From the NCBI GenBank assembly GCA_026874595.1, contig CM049307.1:73758643-73822642 (forward strand): a DNA stretch of 64,000 nucleotides. The letters are read 5' to 3'. The position numbers and the translations under genes are program-made. Positions 47,083 through 61,300 of this stretch are shown here, one piece after another. Under the pieces are notes generated by a model. It had not been told where the DNA came from, ran no database searches, and saw nothing but the letters and a program-made list of their open reading frames with translations. How positions within the stretch are numbered: the stretch's first letter is position 1; the number at the start of each line of letters is the position of its first letter. The DNA is from Sipunculus nudus (Eukaryota; Annelida; Sipuncula; Golfingiida; Sipunculidae).

Positions 47083-48640
47083 GTTTGTAATATGATTAGT
47101 TATACACTATGCAAAAATGGGTCGCTTATGTAAATTTTTAATTTTTGGTAAATTGAATAAATGAGACAAATTTGCATAAATCAGCAGCTTTATTAAAGTT
47201 GTAAAAATGTATACAACACTGCTACAATTATACAGAAAATAATATACACATATTTACAGTTGTACACACAGTGTTAAACTGCTATTTGTCAGCTGATTTT
47301 AAGACAATACATCAAGTTTGAACAAGAGGACCATGTACATATATACATGTAACATGTTATAAAAGTAAACACACCAAATACATTTTTATACACACATACA
47401 CATACAATTTACACACATACATACCATTTTTTGTTCCCTGATATTTTTCTTTTATATATGAAAATTTGATGTACTGGATGGAGCACCTTTGGAGCACTTC
47501 TTAACTTGTAACTGTTTGGATTAAAAAATTTGTGTAATATTGTGTATATATCTGAATGTATGTGTGTATACATCTTGTGGTTGCCTATTTATTCACAAGG
47601 GATTCAAATTTGAGATATTCACGCAAGGGGAATTACCATGAAAATAAAATCATTATGAACAAGTCCCATCTTGGAAGGCATGTCAAAAGGTAAAAAGACT
47701 GATATTTAATATAAATGATAAAAGATCTTGTATATTCAATATTTGACAGTGTAAATAATACCAACCTGTCTAATGTTCCTTTGGGACCCCATCCAATTAC
47801 TAAGATTTTGCACAAATTATTTGTTATAATTAATTCATATAATAGTGGTTTACTTATGTAGGTTTTTAAAAACAGTGAAATTGTGAAAATTGAACCGTCA
47901 CAAAACACAAAGTTTGGAAATCACAAAATTTAAACCCCGTGAATATAAAGCCTACCATAGTATACATATTTTGCCAGATTGGTTTGTATTTGGTTAGATT
48001 AATTACTCCCAATTTGATTGACAGAAATGCAAGGCTAGATCCTGGTGCATTAAAAAGCAAGGTCATTGAATTTTAAAGTAGTCATTATAAAGGGAGTTTT
48101 CTACATTTTTAATTAGTGAGAAGTACCACAAAATCTTTAAACTGATAATGTTCACTTATTGCAGGATTTGCTGCAAGAATCCCTTGTTTCTATACATGTG
48201 GCCATGGATCCATGAGTTAACATTAAATATGGTTTAACAGGCCCAATAAATTATCAAAATCTGACATGACATGTTTACGATTCTCTGAATCAACTTCTGT
48301 AACATTAGAACATTTGAATTTAAATTAATTAGTACAATTTATAAGCACTGCAAGTTGTTTGTGCATCCAAACAACGATTAAAGTTTCAATTCTTACAATT
48401 ATAACTTTCATGTAAGCTTGTTTTCATTTTACTCTGACCAACAAAGCATTTTTGGGCATATGTGTGAAACATATAATTTTGAAGTTTGCCACAAATTTGG
48501 GCAGACCATAGCATTTAGTTATGTCTTAAAAATAAAATCCTATCATAGGTGTTTGAGTAAATGATCATATTTAAATCTTCAGATATTATCTGCTTAAGAT
48601 TTTTGAACACAGGCCCCGAGGGGCTAAATATTTTTGCTTC
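47083..48640. other. intergenic DNA between NAF1 and GMCL1
   Basis: AT-rich, without a recognisable gene. Some CACATA-rich sequence lies near 47390-47420. Confidence 0.5.
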
Positions 48641-48689
48641 TGCCATGAGGGTATGTATTCATCCCCGTTCATGTGGGTGTCTGTTCACA

Positions 48690-49015
48690 ACATAACTCGC
48701 GCAATCATGTGAAATTTTCCGGCCATCTTGGAAATGGGCCAATAAAGAAAAGATTAGATACATAACTCATGCAATCATGAACAGAATCTCATGAAATTTT
48801 CAGGCCATTTTGGGAATGGGCCAATAAAGAATAGATTAGATTTTGGAGTTGATCCATCACATGATCCAGATTAAGAAACATCATAAAGGAATATTCTCGA
48901 ATGTGCGGTCACTTATGCACAAATGAACCTGGGAATATGGGCAAAAAAAATGAATTTTTTTGGCATTCCACAATAGGCTTGCATTCCTTAGAATTCAGAT
49001 TTCTGGTTTTAAGTA
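48690..49015. repeat. dispersed repeat family D, copy 2, with internal tandem duplication
   Basis: Two tandem units of about 75-100 bp (48690-48840) share CATAACTC.(T/C)GCAATCATG and GGAAATGGGCCAATAAAGAA-type blocks. They are followed by the 48906-49015 part shared with 46943-47082. Confidence 0.55.
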
Positions 49016-49756
49016 TTAAGACCCTTTCCCTGTTTATTTGGTACTGCTCACAATACTGGATTCTTTACTAGCACAAAGTAAAATAAAGATATGTTGACAC
49101 ATTTCTTTAAAATCTAAAATAACAATATGTTACACAACATATAGGTGAAATAATTGAAAAATAATATAAGAAAGGGAACTGAAAATAATTGCTAAAAGGA
49201 TCTGCTTGCTGGAACAAATATGAGAAAACCAATGAATTTAATAAATGTTGGCAATTTCTCAAACACTTCAGTTCCATCATAATTTTGATGCATTATAAGC
49301 TATTGCACACATCTTTCAATAGACTCAATATTAGTAAATGGTTTCCGGAAAAGTTCATCTAATACCTGCCATTAACTGATGGCTAATTCTCCTTTTTCAG
49401 TTTGAATTGACCCCTCTTTTAAGTATGCTACCAGTAAGTCTGATTTCTTTTGAATGCTTTACATAATGCAGATATGAAACAGTTTGTGTTTTGTAAAAGT
49501 GCTGAATATTCTTTACATCATTAAGTAAACTAGATATTTCTTGGCACCGCAGGTGCCATAGTACTGCCAGACAATTAATCCTCCCCCCCCCCCCCCCCCT
49601 TTAAGAATAGTCTCCCCCCCCCCCCCATCTTCAGCAGCATATACTGACATTTGGCGACTATTGTTTCTTCCATCTATCAACTTGAGAAACAATATTGGGG
49701 CCAATAAAGAGAACCACTCTTATGAAAGGGGATGAATTTATACTATAAAAATGGTA

Positions 49757-51416
49757 AGGTAGGTGGCGCTACCTGTCTGGTTGATGAGAAAACTCTCCAA
49801 GATGGATGTACATGCCAAAATGCAGACCAACACATTGAAGGCTCCTCAGATATGAGCAATTTTCATCAAAAACAAATATACAGGTGGACGTCATGGCAAA
49901 ACGATTGCAGATGGCATCATCAGTCTTGCGTACAAGATGGAGGAGTGCAAGATCTATGGATAGGCACAATTTCAGGCCAATAGTGCAAATCACTCCTCAG
50001 AAATGGGCATTAATTTATCCTACATAAACGGAAAGGTAGGTGGCGCCACCTGTCTGGTTTTATGAGAATACTTTTAAAGATGGATGGACATTTCAATTTT
50101 CAGACAAATACCTTGAACCACTCCTGAGATATAAGCTATTTTCACCTAAAGCACATGTACAGATGGACGATACTGCAAAACGATTGCAGATGGCGCCAAC
50201 TGTCTTTAGTAAAAGATGGAGGAGTGCAAGATCTATGGATAGGCACAATTTCAGGCCAATAGTGCAAATCACTCCTCAGAAAAGGGCATTAATTTATTCT
50301 AAAAAAGGGCAGGTAGGTGGCGCCACCTGTCTGGTTTACGAGAAAAATTACTGAGATGGATGGACATGTCAAATTTTAGACCAATACCTTGGACCACTCC
50401 GGAGATATGAGCAATTTTCACCCAAGACACATGTACAGATGGATGCCATAGCAAACAATTACAGATGGCACCACCAGTCTTGAATACAAGATGGAGGTAT
50501 CCAAGATTAATGTACATGCACAATTTTGGCCCAATCTGTCTATAAGTTTTAGACTTATAATGCTTACAGTACTGTCAAGTGGCAAAGATGGGACATTAAA
50601 AGGCACGAAAACAAGAGAAAGACATAAGGAAGTGCCACCTGTCTTTAACAAAAGACAAAGCTATCTAAAAACTTCGGTCAATTTGATTTTTGGACCAATG
50701 CATACATCCCTTATTGAGATATGATTTACTGTTATTCTCACCATATATGGCATATTCAAGGTCAAGGTCACTCTCATAGGAAAGGTCATGACCCAAATTT
50801 AAATATATATCATCCCATAACTCGTGTCTACGTATATGCATAATATGAAAGAAATCTGTCCATTAGTTTTTGACTTATAATGCTCACAGTACTGTTAAGT
50901 GGCAATGATGGGGGGTATTAAATGGCACGAAAACAAGAAAAGGATAACAGGTGGCGCCACCAGTTTCCGGTACATGACAACACTAAGATCTTCGGTCAAG
51001 TTGATTTTTGGATCAAGCCGTGCAAGATTTCTTGAGATATTTAAGAATTTGTGTGATTTCCCTCCCCCCCCCCCCCAGAATGGACCTTTTCAAGGTCAAG
51101 GTCACTCTGCTAGTAAAGGCCATGACTCCAATTTTAATATACATCATCCCATAACCCATGTCTATGTATATGCATAATATGAAAGAAATCTGTCAATTAG
51201 TTTTTGTCTTATAATGCTTAAAGTACTGTTTGTACTGTAAAGGTCATGACCCCATTTTAAATAGGCTTCATCCTCTCACCCACAGCTATGCACGTGTCAA
51301 GTTTGGTAAAGATCTGTAAAATATTTTTTTAGTTATTGCGTCCAAATGAAATCTCTGAGGCTGTGGCGCAACCATGCCTAAACGATAGTATCTCCAGACT
51401 TTGTCTGGCGATTCAA
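49757..51416. repeat. dispersed repeat family A, copy 2, with 277-bp tandem units
   Basis: Units start AGGTAGGTGGCG at 49757, 50034 and 50311, exactly 277 bp apart, each carrying the palindromic GGTGGCGCCACC core (degenerate in the first). From about 50500 the sequence follows 1-700, with AAGGTCAAGGTCACTCT blocks, and ends in the CCAGACTTTGTCTGG hairpin (about 51394-51408). Runs of 17, 13 and 13 C lie at 49583, 49614 and 51064. The short frames are not conserved proteins. Confidence 0.75.
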
Positions 51417-52125
51417 CTATGAAAAGGTGTAATTTCTTTAATTAAAATTAAACATCGGAATTAATTTAGTTTCTCTCAATGGAGCAATGGCTGACTGAAT
51501 TTTTTTGTAGAAATGATTAAAATTCCTGTGGAACAAATGTTCTTCAAGGTGGTATGAAAAAAAATCAGGTTCAACCCCTCCCAATACGCAGAGAATTTGA
51601 TAAATTAATAATTACCCCATGTGGACTTGATGTATACAAAAAGAACATCAAAATGACAAAATGTTAAGACCTGTGTAAAAACAATCTGTAAAACAAATTC
51701 CCTATAATGCCAATAAAATAAAGCCTATGCACAGACATCACATTACAAAACAAAGATCACTTTTATATATTAATAAGGATGTTCCATGGTAAACACAAAC
51801 ATCAACACATTGTACATATAAAGATATCCTGTGTTATATGTGACCCTGAATTTAACAAGGAAGCCCTCTGTATTGGGAATGTGATATATTATGAATCTGT
51901 ACTTTATCAGCTGACAGAGACAGTAAAAATTATAAAACCATTGACACATATCAATACCAGTATGATATCAATATGATATAAATTCTGTACTGCATCCTCT
52001 GAGGTTAGTTCCTGTGTATGTATATGTGTATCTGGGCTGGCTTTATGTGTAATACACACTGGCAGTATTACGGATGAGTTGGCCTGTATTAGACTAGAAA
52101 AGGTTAATATTCAAATGAGTTAGGG

Positions 52126-52335
52126 TCAGGAGCTACTTGATGGTTGCTGATTGGCTATACTACTGCTGGTTCTCAAACTGCTGCCTGATTTACTGCTGGT
52201 TTCTGTTTGATTGTTCTTCCCATGTTCTATGTTATCTTTAGGCATGAGGCCTGGGATTGGAGTGTACGCCAACCAATTGGCGCTGACATGAAGGGGAAAG
52301 GTCATCTCAGGGTCAACGTTCATGATGACAACTTC
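52126..52335 (-). CDS. GMCL1: GMCL1 terminal exon
   Basis: 69 codons plus TGA. EVVIMNVDPEMTFPLHVSAN matches the end of the family. A Ser/Asn/Gln-rich tail of about 40 residues ending QQPSSSS follows, which the human protein lacks. Confidence 0.9.
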   Translation of the reverse strand, partial: EVVIMNVDPEMTFPLHVSANWLAYTPIPGLMPKDNIEHGKNNQTETSSKSGSSLRTSSSIANQQPSSSS

Positions 52336-55300
52336 CTGCAAAACATAAAGGTGCATGTATACACAAACAGAATTAGATACCATTAATGCATCTGTCTACA
52401 GTAAAACAAAATAAACTCACACTGATATAAATGAACAATGAAATCCAAAAATATATTTGAGCTGGCCAACTGACGGCTGTACATGAGGCTGCTGAAAGAT
52501 ACTCCACGTAATGAACTTACACATATATTAAGTTAGTAAAGGAAAGTGTAAGAAGGAATCTGGTTCTTTAAATATGAAGTACAATCCATGCAAATAAAAT
52601 ACAGAAGTAGAATATTTTGGTTCGAATGAAATGAAAAGATTGTGAAGTGCAGCAACAAGATATGACCCAATGACTAGCTTTTTCCTACCTCATCTTTTCC
52701 TAATGTGACCTTGACCTTTCCACTGTCTTTGAGGTATACACGCTGCCCAAGCCCATTGAGCGAGGCCACAGTTACCCTGTAAATGAGACCACTAACATCA
52801 ACCTAACCTAAATGTTCTCAATTCATTTCAGTAAAACAGAATCTCACACCATTCTGGCAGGCATTAAAATAAAAAAGTTACAAATACACAATGTGTTCTT
52901 AGAGACTGACAGTTGAATATTTAGATGTAAGGTATCAATGAGATTCTCAGTGTAGGTTATAAATGTCATAAATTTTTAATTTAACAGGACTGATATTTAT
53001 TTTTAAATATCAGATACTGTAGCTTCTTCAACATATTAACAATCAGTTCAAATCCAAAGTTTTCAATGTCTGCTGACAAGATGAATATATTCGTGCTCTT
53101 ACCTGACTATATAATTCCTTTTTGCCTGCAGACTCACAGAACCTGCACAAGTTTGGCTGTATGTGTTTCTTTTTAAAATCACAAGTCTGAAAATAGATAG
53201 TTTACAGATGCATGAAAAAATCAGTTGCACAGGTTAAACAGTAAAATCACTAACTGGGAATACTGAGAACTAAAATTTATTTATCTCATGTTAAAAGGCT
53301 CAGTTGTTTCTTTTTTTTTTAAATATTTTTGGTGGGGGTAACTGCCTCCATTTTTTAATGCTGGCTTAACGACAATTGCTTAAATCCTTATTTTAAGGAT
53401 AATGAGAAGAAAGTGATATATAGCACAGGAAAAAAAGAGTATTTTGGGAACCACTCAAGTGATACATGCTATCTCCATCATAAGGCACAACTATTTAGTG
53501 CATTTAGTGCTCAGTTTTGTTAATTTCTTGATAAGATCACACCCACAAATAGGGATTCAAGCCACTGTGCTCATCTGTAGAATTGCATTCTGGTTTAGGA
53601 CCTGGTGACAGGGGATTACATATGATTATACTGGCATCAACCAGGCTCCGAGTACCATATCTGTAGGTCCTGAATGTGTGTCATCTGCACTGCTCGGTCA
53701 AAAAGGTGCACTCAATTGTGAGTGAAACATGGATGTTGGGCACAGTCCCCTCAATGGGACTGCAGAGCGCTCCCCCTTGGTGGGGAACAACCATGAAAAA
53801 TCTCACTGCTCCTCTGCTGAGATAATCAAATCACGATCTCCCGGCTTACAGTCCTCAACATAGAAGTGTGTTTACAATAATGGAGAGCAGGATACATTTC
53901 TGACAATAAATAAGGAGACCTACATTAGCTGATGTAATGAAATATTTTAATACAGGGATCTTGGTACACGAGATTATGAACAGTAAAAGTTAAAATAAGA
54001 GATTAAATTTCCTGTGATAATGAAGTCAATTCTGTTATTATATAAAAACACAAGTTAAAAAGTAATGCTAGAATTCTGCAAGCTTTTCAAATCATTTGTT
54101 AGAGGACTTTTAATATCACAATCTAACTAGCAAACCAACCACTGTCATAGATAAAGATGCAAAATTTAGGTAATATATGGCTTTTGCTAATTATCTGGGT
54201 GGTTAGCACAGCATATGTTTCACTTAAATAATGATCAATCTGGTGGGCCATGGATTTGATGGTTTGACAAGTCTGATAGTCCATGTATGATGGGTAGTCG
54301 GAATATGACAGTCAAACTATGATAGTCAAAGTACGATAAAGTCTGATAGTCAAGCATGACAGTATGATAGTCAGGTATGATAGACGGGTATGATTGTCTG
54401 AGAGTCAAGTTTAATAGTCAAAATATGGGAGTCAAAGTATGATAAAGTCTAATAGTAAGGCATGACTGTCAGAAAGTCAAGGTATAATAGCAAGATATAA
54501 TAGCAAGGTATAATAGCAAGGTATAATAGCAAGGTATAATAGCAAAGTATGCTGCCAAGGAAAATACTTACTTATTTGTGAAAGACATAAGTAGATCAAC
54601 TCCAAAATTGTATCCTGTCCATCTCCAACAGTACTGAAATAAATACAGTCAGATGTAAACACACAAATATTCTCAGCATCATGAGACCAGGAATTCCATA
54701 TAGATGAGCACTTGCTTTATATCTTGCATCTATGCCACACTCAAAATGGAATATTTAATAAAAGTTTAAAAGACTAAAAGTTGGAACACTAATTTCATAT
54801 ATTAGATTGAGTCCTAATGTTCTTATATGTTGTAAAAAATATATAGAACATTTTAAATTCATGGTTAATGGTGTCGTGACAATTAATCAATTAAATTAAT
54901 GGTTGTTCATTTTCTTTCATAACCAATTAAATTTGTTGTAGTTTTGCATAATCACAAACATTTAGGTAATCACACATAAAGAAAATGTATAAATCAGAAA
55001 AATATTCTCATCTCGTAAAAAAATTAAATCAGATAGACGGGACACCAAGTAGCGAATAGCATTTAAACAGAACCTTGTGGAGTGAGAACGGTCCAACAAT
55101 TTGGTCCTTACCTTGACCTTTCAGCATGATATACAAGTCCAACTGAATTTATTCTGTCAATATTTCAAGTATAATTCTATAAAACAGATTTAGAGTATCA
55201 TAGAATGTACATAATATATTGATTAATAATAATTTTTCAAATCTTTTCAATTTATTCAGTCATCAAACCTGACTAAAGACCACTAGAGGTTAGCATATTT

Positions 55301-58300
55301 TTTATATATAAATATATATATATATATATATTGATGAGGACATTCAAACTGACCTCTCCCTCTCGGTGCAGTACTCGGCCACATCTCATGGACTCCTGGG
55401 AAAATGCCTCCAGGTCTATTGATTCTGGTCTGAAAAATACCAACATGGTATCAGCTACTCTTATCAAAATACTGTTTCTGCTTAATCAACCTATAATGAC
55501 ATCAAGACTGACAGCACACTGGCCTGGCAACCTGCATGCCCAAAGAGTACCCCTCATGCACAGGGCCCAATACAAGAGAGGTGCCGGGCCAGTGTGCTGG
55601 CAGTCAAAAATGAAATGTAACAACATAGGTTCTGAGTTGGTCCTCGCTTGGCTAGTGTCTGTTTTACTGGCAACAGATTCAAGGATATGATAAACTAGTC
55701 TTAATGCCATTATAGGTCTATGAAGCAGGAACAAAGCAGATGTGTGATAGTACCTATTATTTAATAAGAGTAGGTATCAGATGACTTGTGCCAGTACTGT
55801 ACAGGACTAGACCAAGCTGACTCAGGCCAGTAATGCAAGGTATCAAGTTATGGTAATAATGATCTAGTATCAACACAGTCTCTTAAATATTAATAAGCAA
55901 TTTAGGAAATGAATTTAACTTTAAAATGCTTCTTATGTGGCATCATGTTACACCTCTGACCTCAATACCCAGTCCATGTCAAAGGATGACATCATATCAG
56001 TGACATCACAAACACAGGAGTTTTCATTAAACTTTATAATTCAAAAGAAACATTTTGGAAATTCATGTATTATGTAATCTAGAATTATCCAAAGACAAAT
56101 CTAAGAATTAAGAACTTTAATGCACGTTATCAAAGACTGAACTGTAAACACATTACAGGAATAATGAACAATACAGAAAACAAAGCTCTACACAATTTAT
56201 AATTTTCAGTTTAACAGCTATTGTAATATGAATATTTAGATACCAGACTGACCCCTTGTCCTGGCCTTGTTCCATCTTCAGCATCTGATGCCACTGAGCT
56301 CGGTACAGAGGCAACAAGTAATCTACAATTATAATGGTATGTAATCAAATTACACCTTAGTATATAATCAACATATGCAACAGTATATCATCAAGAAATA
56401 CAACTATATATATTCTACAAATAAAGAAGTATATAATGTACATATACATTAATATATGATTTAATAATACAAAAGAATATAAATTATGAATACAAAGTTA
56501 CATATCTACATATTTGGCATAAGGAAAGTTATAAAGTTTAGAATCTCGGACAATAAACATGAGGTCACAGTGCTGACAAAAACCCGCATGAGCAAAACTG
56601 GAGAAAATGTCCACATTATATAAAAATTTGGTTAAATTATTCTCTAGTATCCCTAAGTAGTTATATAAATTATATACACTTTCCAATCCTTTGTTCAGTT
56701 AGCTTCAAGTCTGACATTTTTAAGGACTAAATATTTTTTTCTATAATAATGCAACCAAATATCTGAAATAATCCAATCCTCAAACAGATCAATTTTCGGT
56801 AGCAGTCCTGCATTATGATATATGTATATTTAATCTCTTTTTTATTAAGGATTAGTTCATGGCCAGTTGGTGGCACCGTCTATTGAATGAGGATGAAGGT
56901 CCTATAAGTAAGAAAAATGTTCTAATTAAACCTTCATGATATAAGGCTTAAATGCATTGTCCTTTAAATAATCCAGAAGTCATAACCTGTATTAAAAGAT
57001 AAAGTATTAGAATATCTGAATATATATTTTTACATAGACATTTTACTTAAGGGAAAATATTGGGCCCATCCTGGATTTGAACCATTTTGATGGCACACAT
57101 GTCCAGCTGTCCAACTTTCAGAACAAGATTAATTAACACCAAAGTCACACTTTTTGATGAACTATTTGATGGTAAACTGCTCATTTACTCAAACCACCTT
57201 TCCCCAGGCCCTGTTGTTGGGCATCATTTTGGATGAGCCCCAATATGTTTTGTACACATTTTGTTCAAGGGAAACTATTGGATTGTTCCTAGATTAGAAC
57301 CTATGTTGGTTAAGCACCTGTCCTACGTTTCAACAAATTCAGTAGAAAACCAGGCTTTAATAGGAAGACAGTTTAGTTTGCTTTTATATGCACCCCGTAA
57401 CTATATCTAGATTTCACCATTTCTGTCTTTGAGATGCTGTAAGGGATCAAACTGGAGACCATCAGTTGCCAAGCCCTGGCTTTAACCACTAGGCTATGTC
57501 CTTCCCTGCACATTTTTAATGTTTCCCTTTAGATATATCCCTAATGACCATTCTATTCTTTTCAAAAATTATTATTCATATATACTATAAAATGTGATGG
57601 TAACATTAATGTTTTTATTTAAATGGATCATGCACATACTTAACAGCAGCTGATTGACCTCCGTCAAAACTAAATGAAATAGGTAACATACATAGTATAC
57701 TATTCAGTCCTTGAAAACAATACATTTGATTATAATTTATCAACATTATAAACATCAACTGTCATAATAATTATTCCCATTAAGAGGGGACACTTACTGT
57801 GTGGTACAATGCGGTCCTGCTCCAGCAGGCGGGCTGACGTCAGGTCGTTTAGTATGTGTTGATACCGCACCTGTTTAAACGCTGACATGAACTGCTCCCC
57901 GGCCTGTGACGTCAGGTAGAATCCTTGTCCATCTGCAGCTGAGCAAGAACAAAGAACTGACTAAAAAACATTTACAAATAAGATATTAGAATATCTGAAT
58001 AAATATTGTTACATAGAAATTTTACTCAAGGGAAAATATTTGGCAGATATTCATTTCAAACCATATCAGTGGTGGGCCGGTACTGGATTCGAACCCACCT
58101 TGGTGACGCATATGTCCGTTGTCCAACTGCTTCACTAGAAAAGCAAGCTTCACTAGCTTGAATGTTTTATCTGATCATTATGGATTTTAGATTATAGCTT
58201 TCTATATAACCAAAGGAGGAGTAATTCATTTATATTATTGTAGCCTCTTCTGAATAATAAAGCATAACTTTGACACTGCTGTGAAGTGTAACTATTCACA

Positions 58301-61300
58301 ATGCATATGGTATAATTTTCACATTTCTAATCTTTTTTTTTAATCAATATTGAAGTATAATAGCTTATTTATTGGTTCAGTTTACTTCAGGTGACTGGTT
58401 GATTTTTTTTTAATATCAAATGCACATTATGTAAGCATCTTAATTTTTCAAGCAATACTGTACCATGCTTTAATGGAAATTAATAATATTAGACAGTCCT
58501 TAATCATTGTGTATTGCTTTCTCGCTGGAGCTTTGTTATTGTTTTTTTTAATTTATATTTAAATTAAACGTGTTATTATTGAACTTCATACTTTAGTGTA
58601 ATGTGTCAGCATTGTTAAAAACATACTGATTGTGGATATTGGTACAATAGGTAAACGAAAATAAATAAATAAACAGCATCACTGCTGAAACTGAAACATC
58701 ATGAGTACATACCTAATTTCTTGAAGTAGGCGTCCGTGTCTGTAACCAGCTCTTTCACATTCCCTGTCCAGCTGGGGTTATGCTGAAGAAATGCCCACTG
58801 TTAATGAAATGCATAACAATATAAAAATTTTATGTGAAATATACAGGATATTTTGATTACCTATTGAATGTAGGAGAGTGTGGAGTGTGATCTATTGGTT
58901 TATCTTTTTGGTGGATGAGAAATTCAGAGATAATATTTTAAAAGTATTTGGTTACAGTTATCAGACAAGTAAATAATTATAAAGGTTATTAACAGTCTGA
59001 GTGAAGAAGAAATCTTGGAACAGATCTCAAATGCATCAAGTAGGGGCTATAAAAGAAGTTCTAAAATCACCTGTATGTCTGGTTTGTAACCTGAAATTAG
59101 CATGTTATATACACTGTGATAAAATACAAATGCAAGTTTATATACACTTTCATATGTAACCATTCTGTTACATCTGTCTTTTAGGAAAACTTGAGATAGT
59201 ACTTTGAAATATGGACTATGAGGTCATCAGCCTCTCTGTAATGGGTACTTGTCTATTATGTGTAAAATCTAAGGTCCTGACTCATTCTGTATTCAGGAAT
59301 TTCTCTTGTATTGTCACAGAGTCTGATGATATTTACTTACTTTTTTCAACATGGTGTATATGTCCATCTCAACCTGCATAACAAACAGTCCTGGTGACCC
59401 GACCAATCTCTCCATCAACTCTGGCCTGTCATCAACATTAAAAGATTAAGTCAGATTGGATCAAGACTCCCTTTATTTATATCAATTTTTTTATTCATAC
59501 CAGTAGTGCAGGTATGAGCAAGAGGACATCATTACAATAACAAACACATCCAAGTTGTGCATCTAAACATATAATGTCAAGTTATATGCATAACTCTGCA
59601 AAATGACATTACACAGGATACTAAAGCAATGCTTTTAAGTGTGGTAAACCTATTAGCACATGGGTTTGTTATGTGCAGGGAGCATTGCATCCAGGACAGA
59701 GACTGGGCCCTGATGTGACTGGCTGGCGCAAAGTGTGACGTCAAAGGCAACATTTGGAAATGAATTAAATCTGGCGATGCGTGTTGTTTTTATTCTTCAC
59801 TGAAAGTTTTGTGCTGACAAAGTTAGAAATACTAAGCCTTTGATGAGATCTAGAGTTTTTAGTCAGAGGGGCTTTCCCTGTGGCTGACATCACTGCCTAG
59901 TTGACAGTGCTGCCCAATGTGCCAAAACCTTTTGAACAAACCGCACAACCTTATGTTTTTGTGGGAAAATAAATACAAAAGATGTTTTTCGCCTGTCCCT
60001 TGGATTCAGTTAATTCCTTTAATTGTACCAAAACAACATCAGGACAACATGCCTTACTGTATCATTATGTGGATGAAATGAAGCATAACTCACCCAATAT
60101 CAGCCAGTAGATCTGAAGTCTGGTTGGCCATGAGGTTTTTATATAACCAGTCCATGCATGCGTCTGTCACAGACTGCTGTCCATACATGACAGAGGCTGT
60201 GTTGTAAGCTAACACAGTTTTGGCACTGAAATGGCAAATAAAAAATAGAGGTGATAATGGATTTGAAAGTGCAGTACTGCAGACACAAACATGTTGTGCT
60301 TTCTTTTACTTATCTCAAGGTCAAAATATAACTGTCTTGTTGGAATGAGTAATTTTTTAGTGAATATCATAGATTAAACAGACAAATTTTAAATTACAAA
60401 ATCTGTGAAACAAAAAATTACTGAAAACTGACATATTAACTGAAATTGATGAATAACACATTTTCCCCTCTAAAACAGGAGAGCCTGACAACATGTCAGA
60501 GTGGCATCACGTGCATTGACTAAAACTGCTCCGAATGTATGGACAAGGCAGCACACATTGATCCATCATTTTTATAAAGCTTTGTCATTTATAAGTATAG
60601 TGTCATTTATAAATCAGACCAATAGTTAAATAAGTTTGTTTACTTTCTAACATCAGGCCACATGTGATGGAATCATTTCAGTGTAACTCTACAAACTGGT
60701 GAACTCCCTTTTGTGTGTATGGAATTTCTGATTGCACACAAGCATGTCTCCCACAGGTTATGTGATTGACAACTTAGTTATGCAAGGGGCAGGAAATTAT
60801 GGTGGTCACGAATGGGAAGGGATTACACTTAGGTTTGTACATTTTCATGTATACTTTCTTTTGTGATAACACCTCAGTCATGGCCTGATTTTAAGATTAA
60901 CAGCTGAGTACAAATCTATCATGGTGATAGTATAGACAGCTATTGCAGTGCAGTTTTCAACATGCCTTTTGACATGAGCCACAGTAGGCCCTATTGGTTT
61001 GACTAGATCAGCTACTGAGTCATGTTTTCACAGCTACCAAGTGATTAACAGCCAGTGGTTATCAACTCGTACTAGTAATTTTAAGTTAATAAACTGGCCA
61101 GCCTTTCTCAAAGATTGTCTAGTTTAGAAGATAAAACTAGAGTCTGTCAGCAAACGGGGCACTAAACACCAGCCAGGAGTTATTGTTTTACCATTACAGT
61201 CAGGAATTACAGATAATCTAGAGATACAGATAAGACAAGATGTCTACCTCATGGTCTCCTTCATCAAGTTGGCACACTGGTCTATAAGGCCGTCCTGTCA

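Noticed and set aside
55331-55690. 119-codon plus-strand frame over a GMCL1 exon
   Set aside because: Antisense to the confirmed exon at 55354-55429 and continues into intron without similarity.
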